Shown one piece after another: positions 32,588-45,863 of a stretch of DNA of 64,000 nt; position 1 is the first letter of the stretch; each line of letters starts with the position of its first letter. The stretch is from Raffaelea ambrosiae (Eukaryota; Ascomycota; Sordariomycetes; Ophiostomatales; Ophiostomataceae): assembly GCA_002778195.1 (NCBI GenBank), contig PCDI01000001.1, forward strand, positions 3,497,869 through 3,561,868. Direction: 5' to 3'. A program made the translations under genes and the position numbers. The notes beneath the pieces are model-generated. The model was not told the DNA's origin, ran no database searches, and saw nothing but the letters and a program-made list of their open reading frames with translations.

Positions 32588-35356
32588 GGTTTTTTTTTAG
32601 TCTATTGTTCGCCTTTGTGCTTTTCGCACAGTCTATGTCCTCGTCTTAGTTGTATTCCGAATGTGTGACAGGAGGATGGCGGAAGTCGAAAAGAGATAGG
32701 ATGGAGAGCCCTTTTAATGAGTCCAGGGAAAGACTATTTGAGGGGGGGACGAAAGGCCGTTGAGAAATCGCGTCTTGTTTGGCACGTTAGATTTCGTGTT
32801 TTGGTAAACCAATTAGTCACTGGTACGGTTACCAAGGCTTGACAGGTGACGGCCCGTTGGACAAGCTACGGGAAAAGAGGGTGGTATCAGACAAAGAGGC
32901 AAAAACGGGTAAGGCTAGTGGGAAGACAACACCCGAAAGGCCAAGGTAAGAAGTAGGCCGGGTCAAACTTTGGCCCTACAAGGGGAAATATCGAGTCTGG
33001 CTCTTAGACGGTATCAGAAGGAAGAAAGGGAGAGCGAGTCAGGATGGTATTAGAGATGAGTTGATTTAGGGGGGGGGGAGTGTGGATTGGGATGGCAGAG
33101 GCTGATGGGAGGAGACAGTTTTATATACAGGTGGGGGCGAGATTGGATAGCCTTTGCAAGAGAAATGGGGTGAGACCCTGAAGAGCGAAGTAGGGAAAGC
33201 CTTGCTTGCTCTGTCGCATTTTCATCCTAGGTCATTCCCGGTACAGTCCTGGCCGGCACCCGACCCAGGGTGAGATGGCTTGTTCATGGATACCACGCAC
33301 GAGGAATATTAACGATTGGGCGCAGGTTTGCGTCCCTAGTGGAGCAGCCAGAGCAAGCCAGATGCTGCAGAAAAGGAGGAAGAAAAGAAGCAAGAAGGAG
33401 CAGAGACGGGGTAGAAAAGAAAAGAAGAAGAAGAAACCCGAAGAGATAAAAATGACGAAAAGAAAAGAAAAGAGAAGAAGAGCCCCCAACTTGAACACGA
33501 CAACAATGCCATTCGGAGAAAATAAATGATGGGTACCCTTCCGAAGAAGAAGAAACAAAAACAAGGGAAAAAAAAACAGCAAGCTATAACATAGAAGCCA
33601 TTATGGTATTAGGGAAGACCCGTCTGCTGGCTCGTGCCAACAGACCCAATGCATCCATCCCCACCACAGCACATTTCGTCTGCACAGCCAGGCCCGCCCT
33701 CTATGCACGGCTTGGTTTGTTGGTTATCGTTCATGCCCATCCCTGATCCCCAGTCCCCGGTTGAATTGCTTCTGTATTTTTTTGTTTTGTTTTTCGGCGA
33801 GACACGGGTCTGGGCAGGACCATAAAACCGTGGAATGAAAAAGAGAGAAAGGGGGGGGTTGACATGTGCGGATGACGGCGGCTGGCGAATAGAAATATAC
33901 GTAAATAAGACATGCGCACGGGAAGCAAGGAAATCTAAGTGAAGAGCATGAGCAGGAGGGAGCAAAGCACGGGTGCGAGCTACTTGAACCCGATGCTGCT
34001 TGACTCGGATAGTTTTGGCGCGGGGGGGTTGGAGACAAGACGTAAACTGGATAGATAATACATGGCCGACGATTTGTTTACCGTGCCCTTCCCCCTCTTC
34101 CTCCATTCTCAGCATGGTTTTAAGCAAAAAGTCTCTCATCTACAAAAATCAGAAGAAAAAAAGGGTGAGGAGTGTGCCAACCAACTGCTTTTCGATTTGC
34201 CGAACAAAAAAATCAAGGTTGCATGTGTGGTCGAAAACCACATTTCTATGGTTCATTTTTTTTCACTCTTTTTCACTGCCTAGACCATTTAGCTGCAGCC
34301 GAGCAGCAGGGGATAACCTCGTTGATGTTGCACAGGGGGGATGGAAGCGAGAGAGAATGAGAGGGTTGAAACTGCAAGTTGAAAAAACAAAAGAAAGAAA
34401 ACGACCGTTTTCCCGCCCTTCACGTCCACTTGAATACCTCGTTTTTTTTGTAATCTCTCGTTATTCGGCTCTTCTTGGTGATGGCCTGGGCAACCATGAA
34501 TACTTGCAAGCGCATATGACTTTCTTCTCCTGTCCCCTTTCGTTGGATTCCGGACGGGCAGGGCCAAAAAAAAAAAAAAAAAAGCTGGAATGAGGCAATC
34601 CCATTTTGTATTTGCCCTGGCTAGAAGAGGGGCTGAACCTTGGTTGACAGTGGTGGAGCCTTGTCAGCTGTTGAGGGACGGGAAAGAAGAGAGGCCCAGG
34701 GAGGCGGGGATAGCTATAGCAGAGCCAGCCTTGTTAACGAACGCACCTATATACATAGATAGGAGTCTCTTATTTGTCTGTGCCGCTTTATTGCTTGGCT
34801 ACGCCAAATCAGGACGGTTTCTCATATTGTACGTCCCAGTTGAGAACACTGTATGCCAGCACCAGGTGGACTGGTCATGCCCTACCCCAGGCCCGTTTAA
34901 CCAAGTTCGCGCTCAAGCCGGATCAACGAAGCCATAGCGCCCACCACATGGGGCAATCGTCCATCATGCATAGAGACGCGAAATCCTGGCAAGCTCGGTT
35001 TGCATTGGCGCCGCGCAGGGGCCGGAAGCCGGCATCGCGGAGAGACATATCATTGGTGGTCCCATTATGCGCTGATCATACGGGCATGCCGAAGTCGATA
35101 GACGCGTATGGAGAGAGGGGGACATCGTTGTGTATCATCAGTCAGTCTATTGTCTACAAGGTATCCTACATTACGACATTTACGGCTATCATCTTTGTTT
35201 GTCGCCACTGGTTACTGGCCACTCTTCGTTTCTTCCTTCATCCCTTCTTTTTTCTTTATCCTCTTCCTTTCTCTTTTCTTTCTTTTTTTCTTTTTTTCTT
35301 TTTCTCGTTTTCTCTTCTTTTCATCGTCTCATCTTCTGCTCTTGTCCCCTCTCCTC
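32588..35356. other. Intergenic region, no gene supported
   Basis: About 2.8 kb. It holds a long purine-only stretch near 33372-33475, poly-G and poly-A runs and a T/C-rich tract near 35240-35335 just beyond the 3' end of the next gene. No open frame shows family features. Confidence 0.55.
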
Positions 35357-36430
35357 TCAGTCAAGCCGCTCATCCCTCTCGCCACGCTCCAGCAGCGCCT
35401 CCCGCTCCCGGTCGGCCTGTTTCCGCGCCTCCTCCTCGCCGTCGGCCCCGCCCTCCGGATACAGCACATAGTGCTGCACAATGAAAATCACGTCGTAGGC
35501 CATGGACACGTTGCCCAGCAGCAGCTTCACCGGGTTGCCCGTCAGGCCCGACCAGTCGCCCTGCAGGTAGCTGTCGACCAGCAGCTGGGCAATGCTCAGC
35601 ACGCCGCCGACAAGGTCCAGCAGGATCTGCACAATGGACCAGCCCGCCGTGCTGCGGTTGCGCCAGTTGGCCAGCACCTGGGGGGAGTACTTGGTCAGCG
35701 TGACGACGAGCTTGACATAGCCCAGCGCGTAGACAACATCGAGCCAAGCCCACCCGCTCCCCGCATAGCCGGCCGACGACGACGGGGGTGCATCCTCTCT
35801 ATCGCCGCCGCCGCCGCCCAGCACGAGCAGCACCACAATCGCCACGCCGACGACCGAGCCCACGGACAGGCCGAGCATGAACCGCGAGGGCATGGCGCAG
35901 GTGGCGCGGCGCTGGGCGCGCGTGGGGCTGCCGGATGCGAGCAGGGTGCCGCCCGGGGCGAACCCCCAGAGCCGGGGCAGGAGGTACTGCGAGAGGGTAA
36001 TGGCGCAGAGGACGAGAGCGTGGCCGGCGAAGACGACGTCGTTGAAGGCGGCGGCGGGGGTGTGGCCGTGGTTGCGGTCCGCGTATTCTTGGCGGACGAC
36101 AGAGGAGAAGAGGAGGGCGCCGGTGGAGAGGAGGTAAGCGAGGAAGCCTGGGGGGGGAGAAGGAGAGTTAGTCAAGGGAGTAAAAGCGAGCGGGAACTCG
36201 AGCGGGGCGAAGAAAGAAAGAACAGGGAGCACTCTAACGAGCGCAGCGAGGAAAGAAAAAGAGAAAAAAAAAAACACCGTACCGAGAGTGTTGGTAAACG
36301 GAAAGTCGACGGTCGACCCGGCGGTTGAGCGGCGGCGCCAGTTGAGGAGCGGCTGGGGGTAGAAGGAGAGGGACCAGGCGAGGGTGTAGACCCAGCCGAA
36401 GAGGGCGGAGAGAGCAGGGAGGAAGCTCAT
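35357..36430 (-). CDS. Cystinosin-type PQ-loop lysosomal/vacuolar transporter
   Basis: Two exons (36430-36283, 36147-35357) encode 312 residues. The first PQ loop is FYPQPLLNWRRRSTAG in exon 1, the second is KYSPQVLANWRNRSTAG; each sits in a three-helix bundle, and about seven hydrophobic segments can be counted. This matches cystinosin/yeast Ers1, proton-coupled cystine exporters of the lysosome or vacuole. The intron (36282-36148, donor GTACGG) interrupts just after VDFPFTNTLG. The C-terminus is charged (EEEARKQADREREALLERG) and should face the cytosol. The leader carries three copies of a CTCGCTTCGCTC motif that also occurs in this intron. Confidence 0.9.
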   Translation of the reverse strand: MSFLPALSALFGWVYTLAWSLSFYPQPLLNWRRRSTAGSTVDFPFTNTLGTVFFFFSFSFLAALVRVLPVLSFFAPLEFPLAFTPLTNSPSPPPGFLAYLLSTGALLFSSVVRQEYADRNHGHTPAAAFNDVVFAGHALVLCAITLSQYLLPRLWGFAPGGTLLASGSPTRAQRRATCAMPSRFMLGLSVGSVVGVAIVVLLVLGGGGGDREDAPPSSSAGYAGSGWAWLDVVYALGYVKLVVTLTKYSPQVLANWRNRSTAGWSIVQILLDLVGGVLSIAQLLVDSYLQGDWSGLTGNPVKLLLGNVSMAYDVIFIVQHYVLYPEGGADGEEEARKQADREREALLERGERDERLD

Positions 36431-36482
36431 GTTGAGCCGAGCGAGAGGAAGAAAGTAAAGTTGAAGGGAGGAGAAGCAGAAC

Positions 36483-36556
36483 AAGCGAAGCGAGGAAAGA
36501 AAGAAAGAGGAGGTCGAGCGAAGCGAGGAGAAAAAAAGGAGATCGAGCGAAGCGAG
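36483..36556. repeat. Three copies of a GAGCGAAGCGAG motif
   Basis: Copies at 36483-36494 (first base differs), 36516-36527 and 36545-36556, spaced 33 and 29 bases, separated by A/G runs. On the coding strand they read CTCGCTTCGCTC. One-off copies occur in two introns (11855-11866; 36239-36250 with one change). Confidence 0.85.
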
Positions 36557-37424
36557 AAAAGAAAAGAAGGAAAAAAAGGAAAAGGAAGGCTGGCGAACCA
36601 AAACTGAACCAGAAAACGGGCCGTCGAAAAGCGGCGAGAAGAGGAAAGGGACGATGATAGCACACGAGGCGCGGCGATAGCTTACATAGTACAAGCATTA
36701 GTTGGTTGGTTACGTCGTAGGAAAAAAAAAGTGGATCTGCCCTGTGGTGGGCTCCCTGGCGCAAGCCGGTCGCGTGCGATGGCGTCTTTTTGGGGGTTGG
36801 GCTTGCCGGCGCGCGCATTCGGCCCTGGCGCCTCGGAAGCATGCAGCCCAGCCCAGCCAAGAGAGGAAAAAGGTATTAGAGCTTAGGCGTAGCTTGTTGA
36901 ATATCTTATCTGTGTTGTAACGCTTTTTTTTTTATCTATCTACGGATGATCGGTCAAGCCATTCGTCGTCGCGACGCAAGTTACCTTCTACAGATCGACA
37001 TCGCCTGTTTGAAGCTTGTTTCTTCCGCCTGCAGCTTGTATAGACCTCCATTTTTATACACACAAGTCAAGAATCTCTCTAAAAAGGACTCCAAAACGTT
37101 CTAGATCCCGCATGCATTTCTTTCGCGTTCTTTGTACACCACCAGTTTTAAGAGAAGATGAGACGACACTCAAAAAGAACCAGAAACAGAAGAACAAAAG
37201 AAAAAGATCATGCAAGCAAGTCATGAAGAGTGGAGAGATATAGAACCAAAAGAGAGAGGCTGGCATGAAAAAAAAGTAAAGGAGAAAAGAAAATTGAACG
37301 ATTTCGCTGTATATCCTAAAAATAAACGCCAGGAACCAAGGGAAAAAAAGGTCCCGAAAGACCAAGAGACACTTGGAAAATGCCATCCACCCTTCCCTCC
37401 CTCCATCTCTTTTTCTCTATCTTT

Positions 37425-37427
37425 CTT

Positions 37428-37458
<31 letters not shown>

Positions 37459-37459
37459 A
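37425..37459. repeat. CT microsatellite
   Basis: TTTC units pass into about 14 CT units. Confidence 0.9.
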
Positions 37460-37951
37460 GTTCCATCCCTCCATGCATGCAGGTAAAGTGAGAAAAAGAT
37501 AGAAGGAGAAACAAGAAACAAAGGACGAAAAGGAAACCAAAATAAGAGCCGAAGACGACGAAAAAAAAAGACCAAAAAGAAACGGCGAAAAGAAACAGGC
37601 GACAAAAAAATAACACGACTAGAAACACAAAAATCTCTTCGGCTCTTCCTCCCCCTTGACATTACACCAAAATAGAGTTGTTTTGCTCTTCCTATCATGG
37701 ACGCGTGGTTGTAAGTTTGAAAACTTTTTTTTCTTTGAAATTTTTTTTTCTCCTTTGTCTTTGTTCCCCTCTCCAGATCTATTGTTTTCCTGGGATCGGT
37801 GATCGAAGATCCGCAAATAAATGTTGTCGCTAAGGAGAAAGCAAATGCAAAAAGACGTAATGCCACCACCATTTTCCGTGGCTACTGGCCCGTCCACCAG
37901 GGGTTGGGTGATTTCCAAGCTTGTTCGCGGACCGTTCAGCCAACTCTTGGC

Positions 37952-40403
37952 TTAGATTCTGCCGCTCAGAGCGCTGGGAAGCGACTGCCATCCCTTCTGG
38001 TCGGGCAGCTTCATCTTGCCAAAGTCCTGGTCCATGTCCAGGATGATCTTGAGCGCATTGCGGCTCCGCGTATACGGGCTCGGCTGCGTCAAGCTGGCCT
38101 TGTCGGCCAGCGTCGACATCGCCTCCGTGACGCCGCCCGTCGGCAGCGACTTGCCCACGTCCGACTCATCCTTGTGGCTCGGGAACGGCAGCAGAGTGTG
38201 GAACAGCTCGTAGGCCGCCAGGGTGAAACCGAACTGCGGCGAGGACCGGAGAATACGCGCAGGACCACCCTTGAAGAAGGCCTTGAAGCCCTCCTCCTTC
38301 CAGATTGTCTGGGCAGCGTGCCGCAGACCCGAGTACTGGGTGTCGCCCTTGCGGGCCTCCACCTGCAACCGCGTCTTGATCACATCACAGGGTGTGGTCA
38401 GGTAGGCAGCGGGCATACCAGCGATCGCACCAGCCATCAACAGCTGCAGCACGCTGAGCTTCTTCGTCCTAGACTCGCCGAAGAAGTCCCTCTTCAGATG
38501 GCTGTAAGTAGGGAAATAGATAGCCGAAAATGGCACATCACGCAGCAAACACGCCGAAGCACCCTTGTACAGACCGACCAGACCCAGGTTGCGCACAATC
38601 CACATGGCCGACCGCTTCGGGGCACCCTCGACGCTCTTGGCCACCTCACCCTGCACCTGCAGACGAATCTTGACGATTTCGAGAGGGTTTGTGAAGACCT
38701 AGAGGAATGTTAGATATGGAAAGAAAAAGAGAGCAGGAGGAGGAAGAACAAGAACGTAGTTGAAAAAAAAAACCTTAGGGGTAACAGGGGAAAGGAGAGG
38801 TAGGAAAATACTCACCACTTGACAGGCACCGGCACTGCCACCGGCCAGAATCTCGTGGCCAACCCAGATGGAGCCATCTTTCTTGCTGAAATGGCCACGC
38901 ACCAGGTCGTTGACTGTCAGCTTGATGGCCTTCTCGGGAGCTACACCCACGAGCTGCGGCAGCACACCCGAGTACAGGCCCAGGAAACCCTCGTTACGGA
39001 TGACCTTTTGGAAGCAGTCGAGCGAGTTCTTGTACAGGCGCATGCCGGGGGTTGCGCTACGCTGGTTCTGCATGCGTGTCTTGACCAGGTCAATGGGGTA
39101 CACCATGAAAGCGCCAAAGGCGCCGGCCACACTGCCGAGGGCAAAGTTGTAGGCCGACTCGAGAGTGCCGGAGAGGAAGTTCTGCATGCCGGTCCTCTTG
39201 ACGGGCGCCACATGCTGGGCATCGACGCGCTCCTGGCTGCGCCATGCGGGATCCAGCACCTTGGCAAAATCGGCGAGGCCCAGGCGGCCGGACGGCTCGT
39301 CGATGCTGGCAAAGTGGAACAGGATGTCGGCCTCCATCGGGGTGAAGAGCGAGAAGCGGGTGATGCGGGAGGCCTGGTTGAGGAAGTCGGTGCGGGTGAT
39401 CTTGCCATCCGAGCTCTTGGCGCAGGCGCGGTGGACGATGAGCTCGACGAGGTCCATCTCCTTGATCATGTTCTGGAAGGCGCGGACGTTGGCATAGGAG
39501 ATCTTGGTGCCCTTGGAGATGTTGCACAGGGTGTGGAGGTGGTTGAGCAGGTGGTCGGACAGCTTGTGCTTGGCGGTCTCGAGGATGATGCGCTCAAACT
39601 CCTCAGGCTCGATGTAGCCGTCGCCGTCCTTGTCGAGCAGCTGGAAGGCCTGGCGCACGCGCTCGCCCTGCAGGCCGCGCAGCATCTGGGTGAACTGCTC
39701 ATAGTCCATGTCGTGGCGCTTGCGCGAGTCGCCCAGGTACAGCTTGGCCCACTCGCAGTCCCAGTTGAAGGGGATGCTCTCGCTGCCCTTGTTGAGCTCG
39801 TACAGCTTGCGGAAGTCATCGTAGCGGACGGTGCCGAGGCGCTCGACGTCGAACAGGCGGAAGGCGATTTCGTACTCGGCGTCGGGCTTCATCAGGATGT
39901 TCTCAAAGTTGGCCCAGTCCGCGAGGGAGATGCGGCCCTGGCCGCGCCGGTCCGCCACGGGGAAGAGGATGGTATACTGTTCGCGCTTGATTTTGTGCTG
40001 CGGCGGTGTTAGTTTCTAGTCCTAGAATAGGAGCAAAGGGAAGCTAGCTGGTAGGTCGACGTGATTTGTCTATCAGGCCGACGATGCCGCAGCCAGAGCG
40101 GGCAATGTGCCGAGGCTCGTCTGTGGCCTCCTTCTATGGTCTTTGCTGGAGACACGCGCCCAAGAGCAGCGGCAGCTGCAGACGTCGGCGCAAAGCGCAG
40201 GAAACACGTACAAAGTCCTCGCCAGTGGGCGCAATGGCATCAATGAACTGGTCCAGGCCCATGTAGAGCTCGCCGGTCTCGGGGTCCTTGACGGCCTTGC
40301 TGGTGAAGCGTGCGCGCGTTTGCGACGACAGCTGCACGGGCTCTTCCGAGCCCAGCAAGCTGTCTTTGACCGCCTTCTTCACCGTGTCCGAGGTTGACGA
40401 CAT
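37952..40403 (-). CDS. AGC1: Mitochondrial aspartate/glutamate carrier with EF-hands (AGC/aralar type)
   Basis: Three exons (40403-40212, 39997-38816, 38698-37952) give 706 residues, matching animal aralar/citrin; yeast Agc1 has no EF-hand calcium sensor. The N-terminal half has EF-hand repeats, the best being DKDGDGYIEPEEF. The carrier half has three repeats with signatures PIDLVKTRMQ, PLEIVKIRLQ and PCDVIKTRLQ. It exchanges aspartate for glutamate across the inner membrane in the malate-aspartate shuttle, here with probable calcium control. All introns are phase 0: donors GTACGT and GTGAGT, acceptors CAG and CTAG, branch CTAAC near 40012. The protein ends LPDQKGWQSLPSALSGRI. Confidence 0.95.
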
Positions 40404-43400
40404 TGTGCAAGATGAAGCTGCCTCCTGGGATGGTGCATACGTCCGGGCGGGTGAGGTCGGTGTCGTCGTGCCAAAACCGATTATTGGGGTTTTGCGAGAT
40501 ATATGGCAACGAAGAGAGGAGAAGAGAGGAGAAGAGGAGAGGGGGAGGGAGCAGCAGCAGCAAACAGCAGCAGCAACAACAGCAACACGACGAGGAAGGC
40601 CACAGAGATCGGTAGGTTTAGGGTTCACTAGACCGGGGGGGGGGGGGGGTGGTGGAGCGTGTTAGCAGCTGCCAGCAACAAGAGGGAACGAAAGGCCAGT
40701 CCCGGATGGGAGTCACTGCACAGGAAGGGGTCCGCGGGAAAAGAAGGAGAAAAAGATGGGGGTGGCTGGCCCACTGGCAAAAGATAGTGCCGCCTGTGTG
40801 TGTGGAGAAAAGGGAACCAGCGAAGGGTACAGACAACGAGAGGGTGAAGCGCAGCCAGACAGGCCCGTACAAGCTAAAGCAGGAGGGCAAACGCGCGATG
40901 CGAGGAAGATAGGAAATGTGGAGAGCAAGGAAAAAAGGAACAAGGGGGCGACCCAGAACGATGGGGGAACGGACGAGCGTCCCCGTCTGTGTGAGGGAAA
41001 TTTGGGGGAGAAGGAGCGACCAGCGCACTAACCAGAGGCGAGGAAGGAGCAGGAAATATCTTACACAGTCGTGGTAACAGAAAAAAAGAACCCCTGTTCC
41101 GTTCACAAGGAAGGCGCGAGCGAGACCAACTTGGGGTTGAGGTTGATGCGCAGGCAGGTGCAATGGCGCTGCTTTGGTGCGATATGTGCAGTAGTGTCTT
41201 CTTTGTGTGCGTGTGTGTGTTTGTGTGTTTGGTGCCTGGTGGCACGTACGAGTAGATGAAAGAAGCACAGTGTAATAGTGTAATATCTTGGCCTCGACAA
41301 AAAAATAATAATTTATTATTTTTTTTTTGGTCTTAATTCGCTCTATTATTTCAAGTCGGATTTCCTTTGGTGCGATTCGCTCCGAGTCGTCTTCGTCCGT
41401 AGCGTCCGTTGGACCCCGACAGCTGGAGTTGGCCACAGATATTTATCTGGGGGCGAGTGGACACTGGGAAAGACACCGCTGCAGATGAGGCAGCTCAGCG
41501 GAGGGAAATGCGAGAGCCAGTCAGAAAGGACGTAAGAGAGGGTTTCTTATATGGCTCGGGCGCTGTTCTGGCACTGGCCACTCTGCTGTCTGCTGTTTGG
41601 CTGAAGTGTCTGCTGTCCACTGTTAGTTGCTTTTTCTATGGTTCTGGCTCGATGCAAATTTTCGTTCTCCACGATTTTCGCTCGTCCTAGCTGGCCCCAG
41701 CGGGCCCCACCGAGAAAGGCAAGTACCTCCAAGTACCCCAGGTACAGATGCGACCGGCGTGCCGTCTCGCAGCTGATACTAATAGGCGAAGAGACGTCGG
41801 ACCAACATCGGATTTGCCAGAGCTATTGATTGTTAGGGAAAGGAAAGAGCCAGCCAGCTAACCAATTAGCTAGCCAACCGGCCCAAAAAAAAAAAAAGCA
41901 AGCAAGCACTGCAAACAGAACCTCAACACATGAAAACACATATCTTACTCTTTCTGTGCTCGTATAAATCTCTTTGTCCGTCTTCCCTACCAACGGCTGC
42001 CCCTTCCAGTTTGGCCATCTCGCGTATCGCTAACTACAGGATCTGTAATCTGGGCTGGTTGAGCAATCTGGTTGAACCAGCTACCACAATGAACCCCAGC
42101 GCCTCTGGCCAAATCGTTAATGACCATCAGGCGATCCCGTTCCCTCTGCGTCCGGTTATTGGGCGACACGTCGCAAGGGCACCAATCCACCCGTCTTCCG
42201 GCTGGCCTGGCAGGGACCGTCGCGCGCTGTCGGTGAAGTAGCGTCCCGTAATATCAATCTCCGTTCCAGTCGGACATAGTCACCCTGGCATGAGCAACCA
42301 GCACCGGCCATGAGTGACTCACACAAGCACATTTTCCCGTCTTTCTCTTGCTGTCCTGCCCTCTGTGCTTGGACCATTCTGGGCAATCCGGCATCATTGG
42401 CTGGTCCGGCAGCGGAGGCTTATCTTTACAGGAGATATACGATATACCTCCCTGTGAAGGCAAAATGATGTCCAGCCGCAAGATAGGGCGTGCGACCAGG
42501 AACAGCTCATCCTTGTCTATGAAGCGCCCCAAGAGATAGACCGGTCTGCTCCTGGAAACGTCAAGATGCAATGCACCAAACTCATACATGCTGGCGTCTA
42601 CCTGTTGTGTACCCTGAACATGCACAAAGTCCAATCAATGGTCCAGATGAACCACGAACAGATCCAGCTCAAATAGAAAGCTTCCATTGCAGGTTCCAAA
42701 ATCTACGAGGCGCATTGCAGTTCCCAAACGTGGTTTGCGAAGGGAACGCACGAGCTTCTTGTTCGTGCGTCGCAAACTAGTTTCTAACCAAAAAAGACAA
42801 AAAGGAAAAAAAGAACTTGGAGGTACATCGGTCTCAGGGAAACCGGAAACGCCAGTGGATGCTTTCTGCTCTAAAATAACTATTTTTTGTTATTTTTTTA
42901 TGTTTTCATCGTTTTTGGGGGTGCGATGGGAGGGGGGGCTCTCTAGCTTCCATCTACAAGCTGTATAATAATATGGTGAGAGAACGAGGCAACAGTTCCC
43001 GGTGTCGGCGGGATATTTACTGGACCTATAGCAGGCGCCCGAGACGAGGCAAGCATGCTAACACGAAGAGAGGTTTGTTATAGAACTTTCACCGCCGAGT
43101 CGGGGATGCTCCGGGTCTTTTCCTTTTTTTTTATTCTTCTTTATTATTCCAGAGCCTAACTTAGTTAATGCCTGTTCGCCGCCTCTTTCCCAGTCGGGTT
43201 TCTCCATTTTGTCAGTCTCTGTCATTTGGGTGTACTATGTATTTGAAATTTGAAACATGGGGTTTGCCTGTGCTTGCATGCCAGTCGGATGTCTGCCATA
43301 CGGTTTTTTTTTTCTTGATTGTCTCAGCGGAAGCAGTTGTGTCTTTTTTTCACACAACGGAAAAAAAACAAAACACTTCCCGCCTTAATACAGTGCGGCG

Positions 43401-45863
43401 CATTCCCAGCACGCACGTACGGTGTATGCTCGACCCCTTGCTTTCACACTGTACATCGAAGTATTTTACGGGCTGTGGCAAGCACCAACACACTACACAC
43501 CCACACCTATATCTCACTGAATGGGTGACATGGTGAATGCATCTGACAAATCTCGTACAGATTATTACACCGTAACTGCGGCACACGATGCACTTAACTA
43601 GGGAAACGGGTTCGTTTCGTGTACCCGGCGGTGATGGTTGCGCTTTCCGCTTTCACACACACCCTCCCTTGTGGTTTCCTTTTGTCAGTTTTCGTCCGTG
43701 TTGTGGGGGTCGCTGCCCTGGAATCTACCGCATTCGCGGTTTTCCCATCCCTATGGATGGCCAGCCCATCCCACGCGTGTGGACTTGCCGCTTTTGGGGA
43801 GGGAGCTTCCAGTGGTTTCCCAGCTGTCCCGAAGACCGAACCCAAACAGCCTCTGCCGGTGTGATGATGATCCGGTCCGTTCCTGCCAGAGGGAGACAAA
43901 CGGCGCTCTGAACTGCTGTAATTGGAACTGCTGGAAAACATGCATACAGTATGTTCCCAAGAATTTTCCGGTTCGAATCTTACGCAACACTCCACAAAGA
44001 ACCCGATCTTTATGGTCTTTATGCTCCTTTTGGTCCAGCCTGAAATGGGAAACATCACGGCGAAAACTCTACTGGTCGAAATCAACACAAAACACAGCAC
44101 AGCAGCCCCGTTCACACGACACCCGTCTAGGCACTTCTAGGCACTCTGGGAGCTGCCCTACGAGTACTGCTACGAGTACTATGTACATAGTACAATTCAA
44201 CCGTATCGGACCTATTTTCCGGTTTGGCGCTAGAGAATCCCAGAAAAGCTTTCTCACCCCCGAGGGCGGTGAGGGAAACGAAATCCCATATTCCGTAACG
44301 AGCAAGTGGAAACTCGGGGAAGAGGACTGTTCTGAGAGGGCTCATCTGGAGGTCTCTCGGCTTTCGGAGTCCCCAAACCCAATAATGCTCACCACACTGC
44401 CCCCCCAAAATTCCAGGGTAATACTCATACTCTGGGTATATTATCTGATCTCGTCTCATACACGTTGTAGCTATCTTACATGCAACGAAACACAGCGCAC
44501 ACCCTGAAAGCAGGGCGGTGTCGTATTTCCGGTTTCTGGCGCGTGCCATGCGCGGGCTGGGCATCATTTAACCACGCCAGGGCTTGTCCAGCCATACCAC
44601 GCAAGATACGAGTGCATTGTGTGTGGTGGTACTTCTCAGATCTACATAGTACGCAAATGAGCTCGTGATCTTGGCCAATACCCCAAAAAATGCCTCCGAC
44701 AACCCTTCCTTTCCTCCTGTGCGGGACAGCGCCGGAGCCGCAATGGCCCCCGCACCACGAAAACTGCTCCCCAATCCCGCGCTCGCTAGAGATCATATCT
44801 CTGGCTTGAAGAACATGGCCATGTGACATATGTTCATGCAGCTGTTCCACGATACCTCCAGTATTACGCAGGCACGCAACACCAGATTCTCCACGTTGAT
44901 GTCCATGTTTGTCTTGCATTATTATTTTCTACTGCGAAAGAAATCCAGTATATGTATTTATGCCCACGCCACCTCTACCTGCCATCCCCGTAACTTCTGA
45001 TGCAGTTGACTCCCCGGATCTATCCTGAGAACGCCTCCCGAGCCTTCACCCAAAGCATCCTCGCCTCGTTCTCCATTATCCTCGAATTCGAAGTAAGCAT
45101 CAGACCCGAGAGGCGCAAAAACAAAACACAAGAAGTTTAAACAGTAAGTAGGCAAATAGAACAACAACGAAAACCAGTAAACAAGTAAACAAATAAACAA
45201 ATATCGTGTCTCGTAACGTCATCGTGAAAGGAGAGGACAGCCCGCGTGGACAGCCCTATGCGGGTATTTCCATGGCAAGAAACAACAAAGTTGCTGAGGA
45301 CTGGCACAAAAGCACAATAAGGGGAAAGAAGAATAAACGGCAAAAACAAAAGAAAGAAAAAAGTAAAGGAGAAACGGAAAACCCAAGGCAAGGGGCCCTG
45401 AATGGTGTGCATGACAGAAAGAAGAACTCCACCTATGACGACGCACAACATATAAGAAATATACGCGCGGGATGCCATAAAAGAGTTCTGTAAGGATGTG
45501 GTGAGCATGGGACTGGACGTTCCATCGACTCCGGCTTTTCTCCTCTCGCCAACCCCCCAGTGCATCCATCTGATGAGTGGGAATGAACTAGCTGCTGTGC
45601 CATATCTTGTCTTGCTGCCCACGAGACTAGAACAGACAGGTCACATCGTTGACTAGTAACTACTCCCTTTCACACACCCAGACGCTACCGGCTGAAAGGG
45701 AATGGGCGCTTGGACGGTTATCCCTGTCAGCTAAAATGCTTTGTGTGCGGGGGAAGCTAAGCACATTTGAGGCCAGAGCCAGGGTGAAGACCCCGATGAC
45801 CGAAAGCGACCAAGAAGACGAGGATCATCTGCCAAAGTGGATATAGGCAGGTGTGCGATTATT
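40404..45863. other. 5.5 kb gene-free region
   Basis: Holds the leader of AGC1 (with a CAG-type run near 40553-40590), a poly-G run at 40636-40649, an AT palindrome and long non-coding sequence. A 126-codon minus-strand frame at 42254-42634 has no recognised domain. No gene, tRNA or transposon could be supported. Confidence 0.5.
41301..41327. repeat. AT palindrome
   Basis: AAAAATAATAA is followed by its complement TTATTATTTTT, flanked by A and T runs; it can form a hairpin. Exact ends are within a few bases. Confidence 0.75.

Larger units (their letters stand above)
36431..37951. other. Cystinosin leader region and intergenic spacer
   Basis: The first 130 bases are the purine-repeat leader of the cystinosin gene. 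The rest is A-rich with a CT microsatellite and the 3' flank of the AGC carrier. No gene supported. Confidence 0.55.

Noticed and set aside
42254..42634. 126-codon minus-strand frame
   Set aside because: The translation looks less random than most but I recognise no motif and see no conserved neighbour or start context.
43965..43985. GGTTCGAATC, resembling a tRNA T-loop
   Set aside because: Flanking bases do not pair as a T stem and no acceptor or anticodon arm is visible.
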